From assembly GCF_030915485.1 (NCBI RefSeq), contig NZ_CP133266.1:2856001-2920000 (forward strand): a stretch of 64,000 bases of DNA, in the 5' to 3' direction. The notes under the pieces were generated by a model. That model saw nothing but the letters and a program-made list of their open reading frames with translations, had not been told where the DNA came from and searched no databases. This document shows, piece after piece, positions 1-8,100 of this stretch. A program made the position numbers and the translations under genes. This DNA is from Neobacillus sp. PS3-40 (GTDB lineage Bacteria > Bacillota > Bacilli > Bacillales > Cytobacillaceae). Each line of letters opens with the position of its first letter. Position 1 is the first letter of the stretch.

Positions 1-1
1 A

Positions 2-148
2 AATAAAGATATTGCTGAACAACTTGTTATTAGTGTAAAAACAGTAGAGACCCATAAAGGGAATTTAGCAGAAAAGCTACAAATGAAAACCCGACCTGAA
101 TTGGTGGAATATGCCGTTAAAAAGGGGTTGCTAGGGTATGGTTTATAA
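2..148 (+). CDS. LuxR/NarL-type response regulator, C-terminal end (partial)
   Basis: Only the last 48 codons are inside the window. They encode the second half of a GerE/LuxR helix-turn-helix: the recognition helix reads [15 protein letters not shown], followed by a short C-terminal tail. This is the DNA-binding output domain of a NarL/NreC-type response regulator. It ends 15 bp before an NreA-like GAF protein, and a matching histidine kinase follows, so it is probably the regulator of that two-component system. The receiver domain is upstream of the window and cannot be checked. Confidence 0.85.
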   Translation, partial: NKDIAEQLVISVKTVETHKGNLAEKLQMKTRPELVEYAVKKGLLGYGL

Positions 149-163
149 GGAGAAAGGTAAGGT

Positions 164-616
164 ATGAAGCAATTACAGGAATTACAACCAGTTGTTGAGG
201 CATGTAACCAATTGATGAGTGAAATTAAAAGTGAATTTGTGGGGCTTGCGATTCAAAATAAGATTGGCCCTGATATTAAATGGCATTATGCTTTTGGCAA
301 TTTAAATGATAAGTATAAAAGAATAACGGTTCGTTATGGGAAAGGAATTGCGGGCAAAGTGATTTCAAGTGGCAGTCCCGTGATGATTCAAGACTTTCCA
401 AACGATATACTTGGGAAGGCAATAGATTACCCCATTATGCTAGCAGAAAAATTGGTCTCCTCCTATGGGATGCCTTTATTTTTTAATGGAGTTCCGAAAG
501 GGGTATTAGTGGTTGGGAAACGAATAGAATACGCTCTAACCGAAAGTGAACAGGAGAGTGTTAGGAAGGTTGCTTGTTCATTGGAAGAGATGTTGAAAGA
601 GTATATTCATTTTTAA
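164..616 (+). CDS. GAF-domain sensor protein, NreA-like
   Basis: A 150-residue soluble protein made of a single GAF-type domain with no signal peptide or membrane segment. Size and context match NreA, the nitrate-binding accessory protein of the staphylococcal NreABC nitrate/oxygen sensing system; the family call is from overall resemblance. A start region GGAGAAAGGTAAGGT precedes the ATG. It lies between a response regulator and a histidine kinase and ends 17 bp before the kinase start, so the three are probably cotranscribed. The order regulator-GAF-kinase differs from staphylococcal nreA-nreB-nreC. The ligand is not evident from sequence; nitrate is an inference. Confidence 0.6.
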   Translation: MKQLQELQPVVEACNQLMSEIKSEFVGLAIQNKIGPDIKWHYAFGNLNDKYKRITVRYGKGIAGKVISSGSPVMIQDFPNDILGKAIDYPIMLAEKLVSSYGMPLFFNGVPKGVLVVGKRIEYALTESEQESVRKVACSLEEMLKEYIHF

Positions 617-633
617 TTGAAGGAGGCAATGGG

Positions 634-1686
634 ATGGATTGGGATATTCAGCAGCCTTCCAATAAGATGGTTGACCTCGAATCTGAATTAAAAAAATCTA
701 TGCAAGCCCTTATAAATTTAAAGTTTGCTCTTGATGAATCGTCGATTGTTGCAATAACTGATAGCCAAGGAAAGATTACATATGTAAACGAGCAATTTTG
801 CCTCATATCCAAATTTTCAAGAGAAGAGCTGATTGGAAAGGATCATCAGATAATTAATTCTGGTTACCATTCTCGTGAGTTTTTTAAAGAAATGTGGAGA
901 ACAATCGGTTTGGGGAAAGTATGGAAAGGCGAAATTCGTAACAAGGCGAAAGATGGATCTTATTATTGGGTTGATACGACAATTGTTCCATTTTTAAATG
1001 AAAAGGAAAGGCCTTATCAATATTTAGCAATTCGCTATGAAATATCGGAAAGAAAACGAGTTGAAGAAGAGCTTCAAAAAATGATGACGAGAATTATCGA
1101 TGTCCAGGAAGAAGAACGAAAGCGCCTATCACGTAATTTGCATGATGGAATTGGCCAAAATCTATACAGCCACCTGATTACGATTAATCGCCTACTATCG
1201 AAGTTGGAGCATCCTCTTCTGAAACAGATGCAGGATGAAGCAACACAATTGATTGAGGAAATTAGGGAAATCTCATGGGAATTACGCCCATCTGTTTTAG
1301 ATGATCTTGGATTGGTTCCAGCTATTCGATCTTTCCTAACACGCTTTTCGGATCATTATACAATTGATGTTTATTTTGACTGTGTGTTGAATCGCCGTTT
1401 GGACATCGGTATTGAACTAACTATTTACCGAATTATTCAGGAGTCTTTAACGAATATCCGTAAATATGCGGAGGTAAAAGAGGCAACTGTGACGATAAGA
1501 GAAACAGACGATGTTATTAGGGTGATGATTGAAGATAAAGGAATAGGCTTCGATCGAAAGAAACACAGCTCAGGAGTGGGGTTGTTCAGTATGGATGAAA
1601 GAGTGAGATCCGTCGGGGGAGAACTATTTATTTATACTTCGCCAGGAAAAGGGACGAAGATTATATTAGAAATACCGATAGCTTAG
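634..1686 (+). CDS. PAS-domain sensor histidine kinase (HisKA_3/NarL-partner type)
   Basis: A 350-residue cytoplasmic kinase. The start is the ATG at 634, 7 nt after AGGAGG; an upstream in-frame ATG at 574 lies inside the GAF gene. Residues ~30-140 form a PAS/PAC sensor domain. A HisKA_3 dimerisation domain follows, with phospho-acceptor His170 in RNLHDGIGQNL. The C-terminal HATPase has the N-box ESLTNIRKYA and G-boxes EDKGIGFD and GVGLFSMDERV. No transmembrane helices are visible. Unlike staphylococcal NreB, the PAS domain lacks a four-cysteine Fe-S cluster set: only one Cys lies in it. So if it senses oxygen or nitrate it must do so through the GAF partner or another cofactor. Confidence 0.85.
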   Translation: MDWDIQQPSNKMVDLESELKKSMQALINLKFALDESSIVAITDSQGKITYVNEQFCLISKFSREELIGKDHQIINSGYHSREFFKEMWRTIGLGKVWKGEIRNKAKDGSYYWVDTTIVPFLNEKERPYQYLAIRYEISERKRVEEELQKMMTRIIDVQEEERKRLSRNLHDGIGQNLYSHLITINRLLSKLEHPLLKQMQDEATQLIEEIREISWELRPSVLDDLGLVPAIRSFLTRFSDHYTIDVYFDCVLNRRLDIGIELTIYRIIQESLTNIRKYAEVKEATVTIRETDDVIRVMIEDKGIGFDRKKHSSGVGLFSMDERVRSVGGELFIYTSPGKGTKIILEIPIA

Positions 1687-1687
1687 G

Positions 1688-1721
1688 AAAAGGCGCGAGG
1701 GAATCACGCCTTATTTTTTAT
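1688..1721 (+). terminator. Rho-independent terminator after the sensor kinase
   Basis: AAGGCG and CGCCTT pair across a short loop and are followed by TATTTTTTATT. It begins just after the kinase stop codon. Confidence 0.7.
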
Positions 1722-1809
1722 TGTAAAAGAGTATGTCCAACTCCTCAATTAATTTCTCCTCTTTAAAACGTCGAATAATAAATAACTCCCCGGAATTGGA
1801 AGATAACAT
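1711..1809 (-). other. Possible short coding remnant on the minus strand
   Basis: A 32-codon open frame on the minus strand, ATG at 1809 to TAA at 1711, with plausible composition (contains FIIRRFKEEKLIEELDILF). It has no ribosome binding site and the frame stays open upstream of the ATG. It may be the C-terminal remnant of a decayed gene, or chance. Not recognised. Confidence 0.2.
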
Positions 1810-1843
1810 TATAAAATTAGCCCGAAAAATAAAATAGGAATAA

Positions 1844-1925
1844 AAAGAACCAAGCACCAATGAACTGCTTTCCAATTGTTAGTCGTGTTTAACAATTAGT
1901 GGCAGTTCACAAAGCTTGGTTCTTT
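1844..1925 (-). terminator. Long nested hairpin terminator downstream of glnS
   Basis: Three nested inverted repeats: 1844-1855 with 1914-1925 (12 bp, perfect), 1861-1868 with 1902-1909 (8 bp), and 1874-1881 with 1890-1897 (8 bp). The hairpin sits 3 bp downstream of the glnS stop codon. Read on the minus strand, a U-rich run follows the outer stem. It is longer than an ordinary terminator and may act in both directions. Confidence 0.65.
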
Positions 1926-1928
1926 CAT

Positions 1929-3593
1929 TTATATTTTAAATGAACTTTTTAATGAAACGATTCGGTTAAAAATAAACTTATCTGTGCTTTTCGGATCCAC
2001 GTTAAAATATCCATGTCTAAAGAATTGGAATTTGTCCTGAGCTTGAACTTCAGCCATATTTGGCTCGATAAATCCTTGTAGAATTTCTAGGGAATTTGGA
2101 TTTACATGGTCAAGGAATGTTTTCTCCGCACCTTCTGTTTCCTCTTCTATTTCCTCTGCTGTTTCATCAAGGATTAGTGGCTCATATAAACGGAATTCTG
2201 CGGGAACTGAGTTAGTTGCTTCAACCCAGTGGATCGTTCCTTTTACCTTCCGGCCTGTAAAGCCAGTACCACTCTTTGTTTCAGGATCATACGTACAATG
2301 GAGTTCGATAACTTCTCCCTTTTCATCGGTAAGAAATTCTTCGCACTTTATGAAATAGGCATTCTTCAAGCGAACTTCATTGCCAGGGAACAAGCGGAAG
2401 TATTTCTTTGGTGGATTTTCCATGAAATCATCCTGCTCAATATAAATTTCACGAGAAAATGGAATTTTGCGCATTCCCATTTCAGGATTTTCTGGGTTAA
2501 CTTCAGCATCTAGCCATTCGATTTGACCTTCTGGATAGTTAGTTATAACTACTTTTAAAGGTTTGATTACTCCCATCGTCCGCGGCACCTTCAATTTTAA
2601 ATCTTCACGGACAAAGTGCTCGAGCATTTGTGAATCGACAGCTCCAGATCCTTTTGAAACACCCGTTTCGATGACAAATGACCGAATCGATTCAGGTGTA
2701 AAACCTCGTCTTCTCATTCCGGAAATAGTTGGCATTCGTGGATCATCCCAGCCGTCCACAAACCCCTCTTCAACTAGCTTCTTAAGCTTTCGTTTACTCA
2801 TAACAGTATTGGTAATATTCAAACGGCCAAATTCAATTTGCTGTGGCTGACTCTTCATATCACAGTTTTCCACGATCCAATTGTATAAGGGGCGTTGATC
2901 TTCAAACTCGATTGTACAAATCGAATGAGTGACACCTTCAATAGCATCTTCAAGTGGGTGGGCAAAGGCATACATTGGGTAAATACACCACTTGTCACCT
3001 GTATTATGATGTGTGGTATGAGAAATTCTGTATATAATCGGGTCGCGCAAATTGATGTTAGGGGAGCTCATGTCAATTTTTGCACGAAGAACTTTTTCAC
3101 CATTGCCAAAATTACCATTTCTCATTTGTTCAAAGAGTTCAAGATTTTCCTCAATTGGACGGTTGCGATAAGGGCTTTCTTTTCCTGGTGCAGTCAAAGT
3201 TCCGCGGTATTCGCGAATTTCATCAGCTGATAAGTCATCTACATATGCCAGTCCCTTTTGAATGAGAAGAATAGCTCGGCTATACATTTCTTCAAAATAA
3301 TTAGAAGCAAAGAATAAGCCATCCCAATCAAATCCAAGCCATTTAACATCTTCTTTAATTGAGTTAACGTACTCGATATCTTCCTTTACAGGATTGGTAT
3401 CATCAAATCTTAAATTTGTTAGGCCATTAAAATCGTCTGCTAATCCAAAATTAAGGATAATTGATTTCGCATGGCCAATATGTAAATATCCGTTTGGTTC
3501 TGGTGGAAAGCGGGTTACGATTTTTTCGTGTTTTCCGTTTTCCAAATCTTTTATCATGATATCTTTAATAAAATTAGATGTGTTATGGTCCAC
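1929..3593 (-). CDS. glnS: Glutaminyl-tRNA synthetase
   Basis: A 554-residue class I aminoacyl-tRNA synthetase that charges tRNA-Gln with glutamine in the cytoplasm. The HIGH signature lies in [14 protein letters not shown] (residues ~31-44), and the KMSKS-type loop is [11 protein letters not shown] near residue 265. The GlnRS anticodon-binding beta-barrel region follows and the length is normal for bacterial GlnRS. Most Bacillaceae lack GlnRS and make Gln-tRNA by misacylation with GluRS plus GatCAB amidation, so this gene is unusual here and may be horizontally acquired. GlnRS is distinguished from the GluRS paralogue by overall similarity and by its long C-terminal barrel domain. No T-box sequence was found upstream. 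Confidence 0.93.
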   Translation of the reverse strand: MDHNTSNFIKDIMIKDLENGKHEKIVTRFPPEPNGYLHIGHAKSIILNFGLADDFNGLTNLRFDDTNPVKEDIEYVNSIKEDVKWLGFDWDGLFFASNYFEEMYSRAILLIQKGLAYVDDLSADEIREYRGTLTAPGKESPYRNRPIEENLELFEQMRNGNFGNGEKVLRAKIDMSSPNINLRDPIIYRISHTTHHNTGDKWCIYPMYAFAHPLEDAIEGVTHSICTIEFEDQRPLYNWIVENCDMKSQPQQIEFGRLNITNTVMSKRKLKKLVEEGFVDGWDDPRMPTISGMRRRGFTPESIRSFVIETGVSKGSGAVDSQMLEHFVREDLKLKVPRTMGVIKPLKVVITNYPEGQIEWLDAEVNPENPEMGMRKIPFSREIYIEQDDFMENPPKKYFRLFPGNEVRLKNAYFIKCEEFLTDEKGEVIELHCTYDPETKSGTGFTGRKVKGTIHWVEATNSVPAEFRLYEPLILDETAEEIEEETEGAEKTFLDHVNPNSLEILQGFIEPNMAEVQAQDKFQFFRHGYFNVDPKSTDKFIFNRIVSLKSSFKI

Positions 3594-3950
3594 CTTTTTT
3601 CAACCTCTTTCAGTATATTATTACTTATATAACATAAAAATTGATATTTTTCCATTGTTCCCGATATTTAATATAAACACACATGTGTTTTATCTCTTCA
3701 TTCCTTGAATGGAAATACAATGATTAGAGAGTTGTAACCTAACATAAGAAGGTGGTGTGAGCAAAGCTGATTTTCTCATTATTCGAAGTGAGTAATGTGT
3801 ATTTTTACCTACGATTACTTACACAAATTCATATTTACAATGCTCCGCTCCTTTTCTTCGTATAAGTAGCTTGAGATAATTATACCGCAAATTTTAAATT
3901 GACCCTATAAAAGGTTAAAATGGTAGTCATAAATATAAGGGGGGCTTTTG
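3594..3950. other. AT-rich intergenic region
   Basis: 357 bp between the divergent glnS and Gfo/Idh/MocA genes. It must hold both promoters. The glnS side contains TATAAT-like stretches but no confident promoter pair. The other side ends with the strong Shine-Dalgarno AAGGGGGG (3938-3944 region) before the ATG at 3951. No RNA element or small gene was recognised. Confidence 0.4.
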
Positions 3951-4937
3951 ATGATCAACTTTGGCACGGTCGGAACAGGATGGATTACTTCATCATTTAT
4001 AGAGGCAGCACAACTTAGCAATCAATTAAATTTAACTGCAGTCTACTCACGATCGGAGGAAAAAGCACAAATTGTAGCTGATACATATAATGCGGCGGAT
4101 GTTTTTACAGACCTTGAAGAAATGGCAAAAGACAAGAACATAGACGTAGTGTATATTGCATCACCCAACTCAGTCCATTTTGAGCAGGCACTACTATTTC
4201 TAAAAAACAAAAAGCATGTGATTTGTGAAAAGCCTATTTTTTCTAATTTAAGGGAATTAGAAGAAGCACACAAAATTGCTGAAGCAAATGGGGTATTTTT
4301 ATTTGAAGCAATCCGCAATATTCATACACCTAATTTCAGTATCCTGAAAGAAAAGCTTCATATGGCAGGTAAAATAAGAAGTGCGATTCTGCCATATATT
4401 AAATATTCCTCCCGCTACGACCTATTTTTAAAAGGAGAAGAGCCAAATATTTTTTCAAGCGTTTATTCTGGCGGCGCATTGGTTGATTTGGGTGTTTATC
4501 CCCTTTATCTAGCGGTTGGATTGTTTGGGGAGCCAAACAAGTTTTCCTATCATCCCGTTAAATTGCACAGTGGAGTTGATGGAAGTGGGACACTTGTTTT
4601 AGATTATGGGGAATTTATTTGCACCATTCTTTGTTCAAAAGTGTCGCATTCCACTCTTCTATGTGAAATTCATGGAGAAGTCGGGACGTTTGTGATGGAG
4701 GATGCAGCCCCTATTTCACAAATAGAATTTATTGATAGCCATGCATTGGCTAGCCAAATAGTGAGTGTTCCTCTAGAAGAAAAAGACATGGTGTACGAAT
4801 GTATTACTATTGCATCCATTATTGAAACAAATAATAAAGAAAAATATAAAGAATTAAAGAGTATCAGTGAGATTGTGCTTCGTATAACTGAAGAAGCAAG
4901 AAAGCAAAACGATATTATTTATGCATCGGAAAAATAA
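3951..4937 (+). CDS. Gfo/Idh/MocA family NAD(P)-dependent oxidoreductase
   Basis: A 328-residue oxidoreductase. The N-terminal Rossmann fold shows GTVGTGWI, and the family motif VICEKPI (the EKP lysine) follows at about residue 97. The C-terminal GFO/IDH/MocA alpha/beta domain contains GGALVDLGVYPLYLA. The start is the ATG at 3951, 6 nt after AAGGGGGG; a TTG immediately upstream is less likely. Enzymes of this family oxidise or reduce sugars, inositols or related carbonyl compounds; the substrate cannot be read from sequence. A PatB-like lyase gene starts 23 bp downstream, so the two probably form an operon. Confidence 0.85.
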   Translation: MINFGTVGTGWITSSFIEAAQLSNQLNLTAVYSRSEEKAQIVADTYNAADVFTDLEEMAKDKNIDVVYIASPNSVHFEQALLFLKNKKHVICEKPIFSNLRELEEAHKIAEANGVFLFEAIRNIHTPNFSILKEKLHMAGKIRSAILPYIKYSSRYDLFLKGEEPNIFSSVYSGGALVDLGVYPLYLAVGLFGEPNKFSYHPVKLHSGVDGSGTLVLDYGEFICTILCSKVSHSTLLCEIHGEVGTFVMEDAAPISQIEFIDSHALASQIVSVPLEEKDMVYECITIASIIETNNKEKYKELKSISEIVLRITEEARKQNDIIYASEK

Positions 4938-4960
4938 TTAAAGAAATGGAGGTAATACAT

Positions 4961-6151
4961 TTGAAATATGATTTTGACAAAGAGATCAATCGTATTAATA
5001 CTGCTTCAGAAAAATGGGATGAAGTAGAGAATTTATTTGGAGATAAGGATATCCTTCCGATGTGGGTAGCCGACATGGATTTCAGGGTTCCTGAACCTGT
5101 AATTGATGCAATAAAGGATCGGGCTGAGCATGGTATTTTTGGCTATACCGCCAGAACGGAATCCTATTACGAGGCAGTCATCGACTGGATGAAACGAAGA
5201 CATAATTGGATAGTTGAAAAAGAATGGATTTGCCATAGCCCTGGTGTTGTTCCAGCACTTAGTCTTATTGTCCAAACATTCACAAAGCCGGGTGATAAGA
5301 TCATTATTCAGCCCCCTGTTTACTATCCATTCACGAAAGTAATTGAAAAGCATGGGCGAAAAATCGTTGCTAATCCTCTCGAGTTTAAAGAGGGGCGCTA
5401 TATGATGGACTACGAAGATTTAGAGAAAAAGATAGATCCCGATACAAAGATGATTATTCTATCTAGCCCACATAACCCAGTCGGAAGAGTATGGAATAAG
5501 GAGGAGCTTATTCGATTAGGGGAAATCTGTCTAAAACATAATATTCTCATTGTGTCTGATGAAATTCATTTTGATCTTATTTATAAAGGCCACAGCCATA
5601 CGCCTTTTGCTTCAATTTCAGAAGAGTTTGCTCAAAACTCGATTATTTGTACGGCACCAAGCAAAACATTCAATTTGGCAGGGATGCAAACTTCTAATAT
5701 TATTATTCCTAATGAAAAAATCCGAACAACCTATATAAATATTCTAGAAATATTTAGTATCAGTATGATAAGTTCGTTCGGTCTTGTGGCAACAGAAAGT
5801 GCCTATCGGTATGGAGAAGATTGGCTTGAAGAGCTTCTCCATTACTTACAGCAAAATCTTGACTTTCTAACGAATTACATTGAAACAAATATGAAAGAAT
5901 TGAAAGTGATTCAACCTGAAGGAACATATCTAGTCTGGATCGATTGTCGAGGGTTAGGGATGGATGCGAAAGTACTGGAAAAATGGATGCAAACAAAGGC
6001 AAAAGTAGCATTAGATGAGGGCTATATATTCGGTCAAGAAGGAGAGGGATTCACAAGGATCAATATTGCTTGTCCAAGGTCTATATTGGAGGAGGGGTTA
6101 AAAAGAATCGAAAAAGCAATTAAGGTTTTAAGAGGCGTAATTTCATACTAA
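4961..6151 (+). CDS. patB: PatB/MalY-type PLP-dependent cystathionine beta-lyase
   Basis: A 396-residue fold-type I PLP enzyme with the C-S lyase signature: the start MKYDFDKEINR, the substrate-loop motif PMWVADMDF, the aminotransferase core SSPHNPVGRVW, and the PLP lysine in APSKTFNLAG. It probably cleaves cystathionine, cysteine or related thioethers to thiols, pyruvate and ammonia. The TTG at 4961 is preferred: GGAGG lies 6-7 nt before it, whereas the ATG at 4946 overlaps that ribosome binding site. It follows a Gfo/Idh/MocA gene in an apparent operon and ends at a strong bidirectional terminator shared with brnQ. Confidence 0.87.
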   Translation: MKYDFDKEINRINTASEKWDEVENLFGDKDILPMWVADMDFRVPEPVIDAIKDRAEHGIFGYTARTESYYEAVIDWMKRRHNWIVEKEWICHSPGVVPALSLIVQTFTKPGDKIIIQPPVYYPFTKVIEKHGRKIVANPLEFKEGRYMMDYEDLEKKIDPDTKMIILSSPHNPVGRVWNKEELIRLGEICLKHNILIVSDEIHFDLIYKGHSHTPFASISEEFAQNSIICTAPSKTFNLAGMQTSNIIIPNEKIRTTYINILEIFSISMISSFGLVATESAYRYGEDWLEELLHYLQQNLDFLTNYIETNMKELKVIQPEGTYLVWIDCRGLGMDAKVLEKWMQTKAKVALDEGYIFGQEGEGFTRINIACPRSILEEGLKRIEKAIKVLRGVISY

Positions 6152-6155
6152 AAGT

Positions 6156-6192
6156 AAAGGCCAGGGAGAAATACTCCCATGGCCTTTTGATT
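6156..6192. terminator. Bidirectional terminator between patB and brnQ
   Basis: AAAGGCCAGGGAG pairs with CTCCCATGGCCTTTT across a 5-6 nt loop, with a T-rich run on the plus side and A-rich sequence on the other, so it can serve both convergent genes. Confidence 0.85.
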
Positions 6193-7530
6193 TTAAGATG
6201 CTTTTTTGATTTCAACTTCTTTTAATGAAGGTGATTGATTGAATTTATCAATGATTACCCCAGCGATTCCACCAACAATGGCAGGTACGACCCAGCCGAG
6301 GCCAACGGAAGCAAGTGGAAGAGTATTTATTACGGTTTGTACTATTTCCAAATGTAGACCAAACATTTTTAAACCGTCAAACAAACTAACGATGCCTGTT
6401 AAGAGCATAGCTCCAGCATACACTTTCTGTGACCCCTTAAAGAATCGATGGAAGAATGATAAAGTGACAAGAACAATCGTCAATGGATAGGACATAACAA
6501 GGAATGGAACAGATACAAAAATGATTTGGTTAAGGCCAAGATTTGCGATTAGGAAGCTTGTGACCGTAACGGCTGTTACAAAAAATCGGTAATTTGCTTT
6601 CGGTATAATTTTAGTAAAATATTGACCACAGGCAATTGTTAATCCTACACAAGTTGTAAAACAAGCTAGGGTGAAAATAACACCAAGAAGGATTTTTCCG
6701 CTATTTCCTAATAAAATGGTAGATGCTTTAGATAACAATTCTGTACCATTTTCAAAAGTTCCATAGGCTGCCATTTTTGCACCAATAAAGCCAATTGCTA
6801 CATAAACAAGGGCAAGGGCTGTACCAGCAATCAGACCTGCTTTCACGGTATAAGCTGTTAATTGTTTTTTACCTGTGATGCCCTTTTGCTTCAACGTTGT
6901 CAAAATAACAATTCCGAAGGCTAGAGCAGCAAGGGCATCCATGGTGGAATAACCATCGATAAAGCCTTTAAACAAGGAGGCTGTTTGGTAATTTGTAGTT
7001 GGTGCTTTTAATGGTTGATTGAGCTTCACGAAACCTGTTACACATAATACAACGATAGACAATAGGAGAGCTGGAGTAATCCATCTTCCCATGTAATCGA
7101 CTACCTTTGAAGGGTTTAAGCTCAAAAGATATACTAGCAAAAAGAATGCAGCGGAAAAGATAAACAAGAGAACGGGTTGGCCTAAAGAAACATTGCCAAG
7201 GAATGGCTTTAAGCCCATTTCGAATGCCACATTTGCATTTCGTGGAACTCCGAAGAACGGCCCGATTGATAAGTAAACAACAATAGTAAAAATAGTACCG
7301 AACCAAGGATGAACTCGGCTTCCAAGTGTATTGACTCCATCTTTCACAAGGGCAATCGCAGTTAAAACTAGCAGTGGTAAGCCGACGCCGGTTAGGATAA
7401 AACCTATGATAGCCGGCCAAAAGGAAGTACCTGCACCCATTCCTAAAAATGGAGGGAAAATTAAATTTCCTGCCCCAAAAAACATTGAAAATAACATTAA
7501 ACCAACAAATAAAGTATCTTTCTTTTTCAT
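6193..7530 (-). CDS. brnQ: Branched-chain amino acid transporter BrnQ
   Basis: A 445-residue integral membrane protein of the LIVCS family, importing leucine, isoleucine and valine by sodium symport. The start MKKKDTLFVGLMLFSMFFGA and the adjacent GAGNLIFPP motif are typical, and about 12 hydrophobic segments are visible. The start is the ATG at 7530, after GAAGGAGAG. Longer upstream frames run through the T-box leader and are not coding. Expression should be set by the T-box leader immediately upstream, which responds to uncharged tRNA. It converges with patB on a shared terminator. Confidence 0.95.
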   Translation of the reverse strand: MKKKDTLFVGLMLFSMFFGAGNLIFPPFLGMGAGTSFWPAIIGFILTGVGLPLLVLTAIALVKDGVNTLGSRVHPWFGTIFTIVVYLSIGPFFGVPRNANVAFEMGLKPFLGNVSLGQPVLLFIFSAAFFLLVYLLSLNPSKVVDYMGRWITPALLLSIVVLCVTGFVKLNQPLKAPTTNYQTASLFKGFIDGYSTMDALAALAFGIVILTTLKQKGITGKKQLTAYTVKAGLIAGTALALVYVAIGFIGAKMAAYGTFENGTELLSKASTILLGNSGKILLGVIFTLACFTTCVGLTIACGQYFTKIIPKANYRFFVTAVTVTSFLIANLGLNQIIFVSVPFLVMSYPLTIVLVTLSFFHRFFKGSQKVYAGAMLLTGIVSLFDGLKMFGLHLEIVQTVINTLPLASVGLGWVVPAIVGGIAGVIIDKFNQSPSLKEVEIKKAS

Positions 7531-7571
7531 CTTTCTCTCTCCTTCTTTTGGGAATTGACTAGCTTTTTTAC

Positions 7572-7866
7572 AAAATAAAAAGCCCGTCCCCATGGATAGG
7601 GACGAGCATGCTCGCGTTACCACCCTACTTCCGCAAATAAAATAAAAAAATTTGCGGCTCTCGTTCAACGTACTATCATACGTGGTCCTATCGTAACGGT
7701 GGACAGTTCCGGCAGAGGCTTACTAAAGTTTCAGCCTTGCATCTCAGAGATGATCTTCACATGTATCCTGCTATCGACTTTCACCAACCGTCGACTCTCT
7801 AAAGTCCAAGATTTACATGCTACTGTTCTCGTCATTGATTTTAATGATTTTTCTAAAAAGTCTGAA
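7572..7866 (-). promoter_or_regulatory. T-box riboswitch leader of brnQ
   Basis: On the minus strand the conserved T-box sequence AGGGTGGTAACGCGAG lies at 7611-7626, followed by a terminator hairpin (GTCCCTATCC / GGGGAC) and a U-run ending near 7572. Upstream is a stem I with GACGAGAACAGUAG and the distal-loop sequence AGAGAGUCGACGGUUGGUGAAAG. The specifier region reads GAAGAUCAUCUCUGAG, which points to an AUC isoleucine specifier (7752-7754 or 7749-7751, minus strand). That suits a branched-chain amino acid transporter. The specifier choice is by eye; the T-box itself is clear. Confidence 0.93.
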
Positions 7867-7884
7867 CTAGCTTTTGTTAGTATG

Positions 7885-7912
7885 ATTATATTATTTTTAT
7901 ATAGTTTTGCAA
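7885..7912 (-). promoter_or_regulatory. Promoter of the brnQ T-box leader
   Basis: TTGCAA (7907-7912) and TATAAT (7885-7890) on the minus strand are separated by 16 bp, placing the start near 7877, just before stem I of the T-box. Confidence 0.75.
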
Positions 7913-8028
7913 GCACTATTTTTCGTTGATTTTTAGGAAAACGTTTCCAATGTGATAATACCTATGATAAAAAAATTATGAACTATTTAAGAATACCAAT
8001 GTGAACTATTTATGAATTCACCAGATTA

Positions 8029-8042
8029 ATGATCTAAATCAC
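8029..8042. promoter_or_regulatory. FNR-type operator upstream of the polyferredoxin gene
   Basis: ATGATCTAAATCAC matches the FNR consensus TTGAT-N4-ATCAA at all but the outermost base on each side. Its centre (8035.5) lies about 42 bp before a start predicted from TATAGT at 8066-8071, the class II activator position. Confidence 0.65.
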
Positions 8043-8100
8043 ATGCCACATTTTTGCCCCTCATTTATAGTTAAAGTATTGAAAGAATGGGGGGATCGTG

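Noticed and set aside
574-633. Upstream ATG at 574 as start of the PAS kinase
   Set aside because: It lies inside the GAF gene and lacks a ribosome binding site; AGGAGG directly precedes the ATG at 634.
7531-7668. N-terminal extension of BrnQ
   Set aside because: The frame runs through the T-box antiterminator/terminator region and is non-coding.
7979-8018. Direct repeat TGAACTATTTA-GAAT (7979-7996 and 8001-8018) as a CRP-type operator
   Set aside because: TGTGAA...TTCAC half-sites are 11 bp apart, not 6, and AT-rich repeats of this length can arise by chance. The FNR box downstream is better placed.
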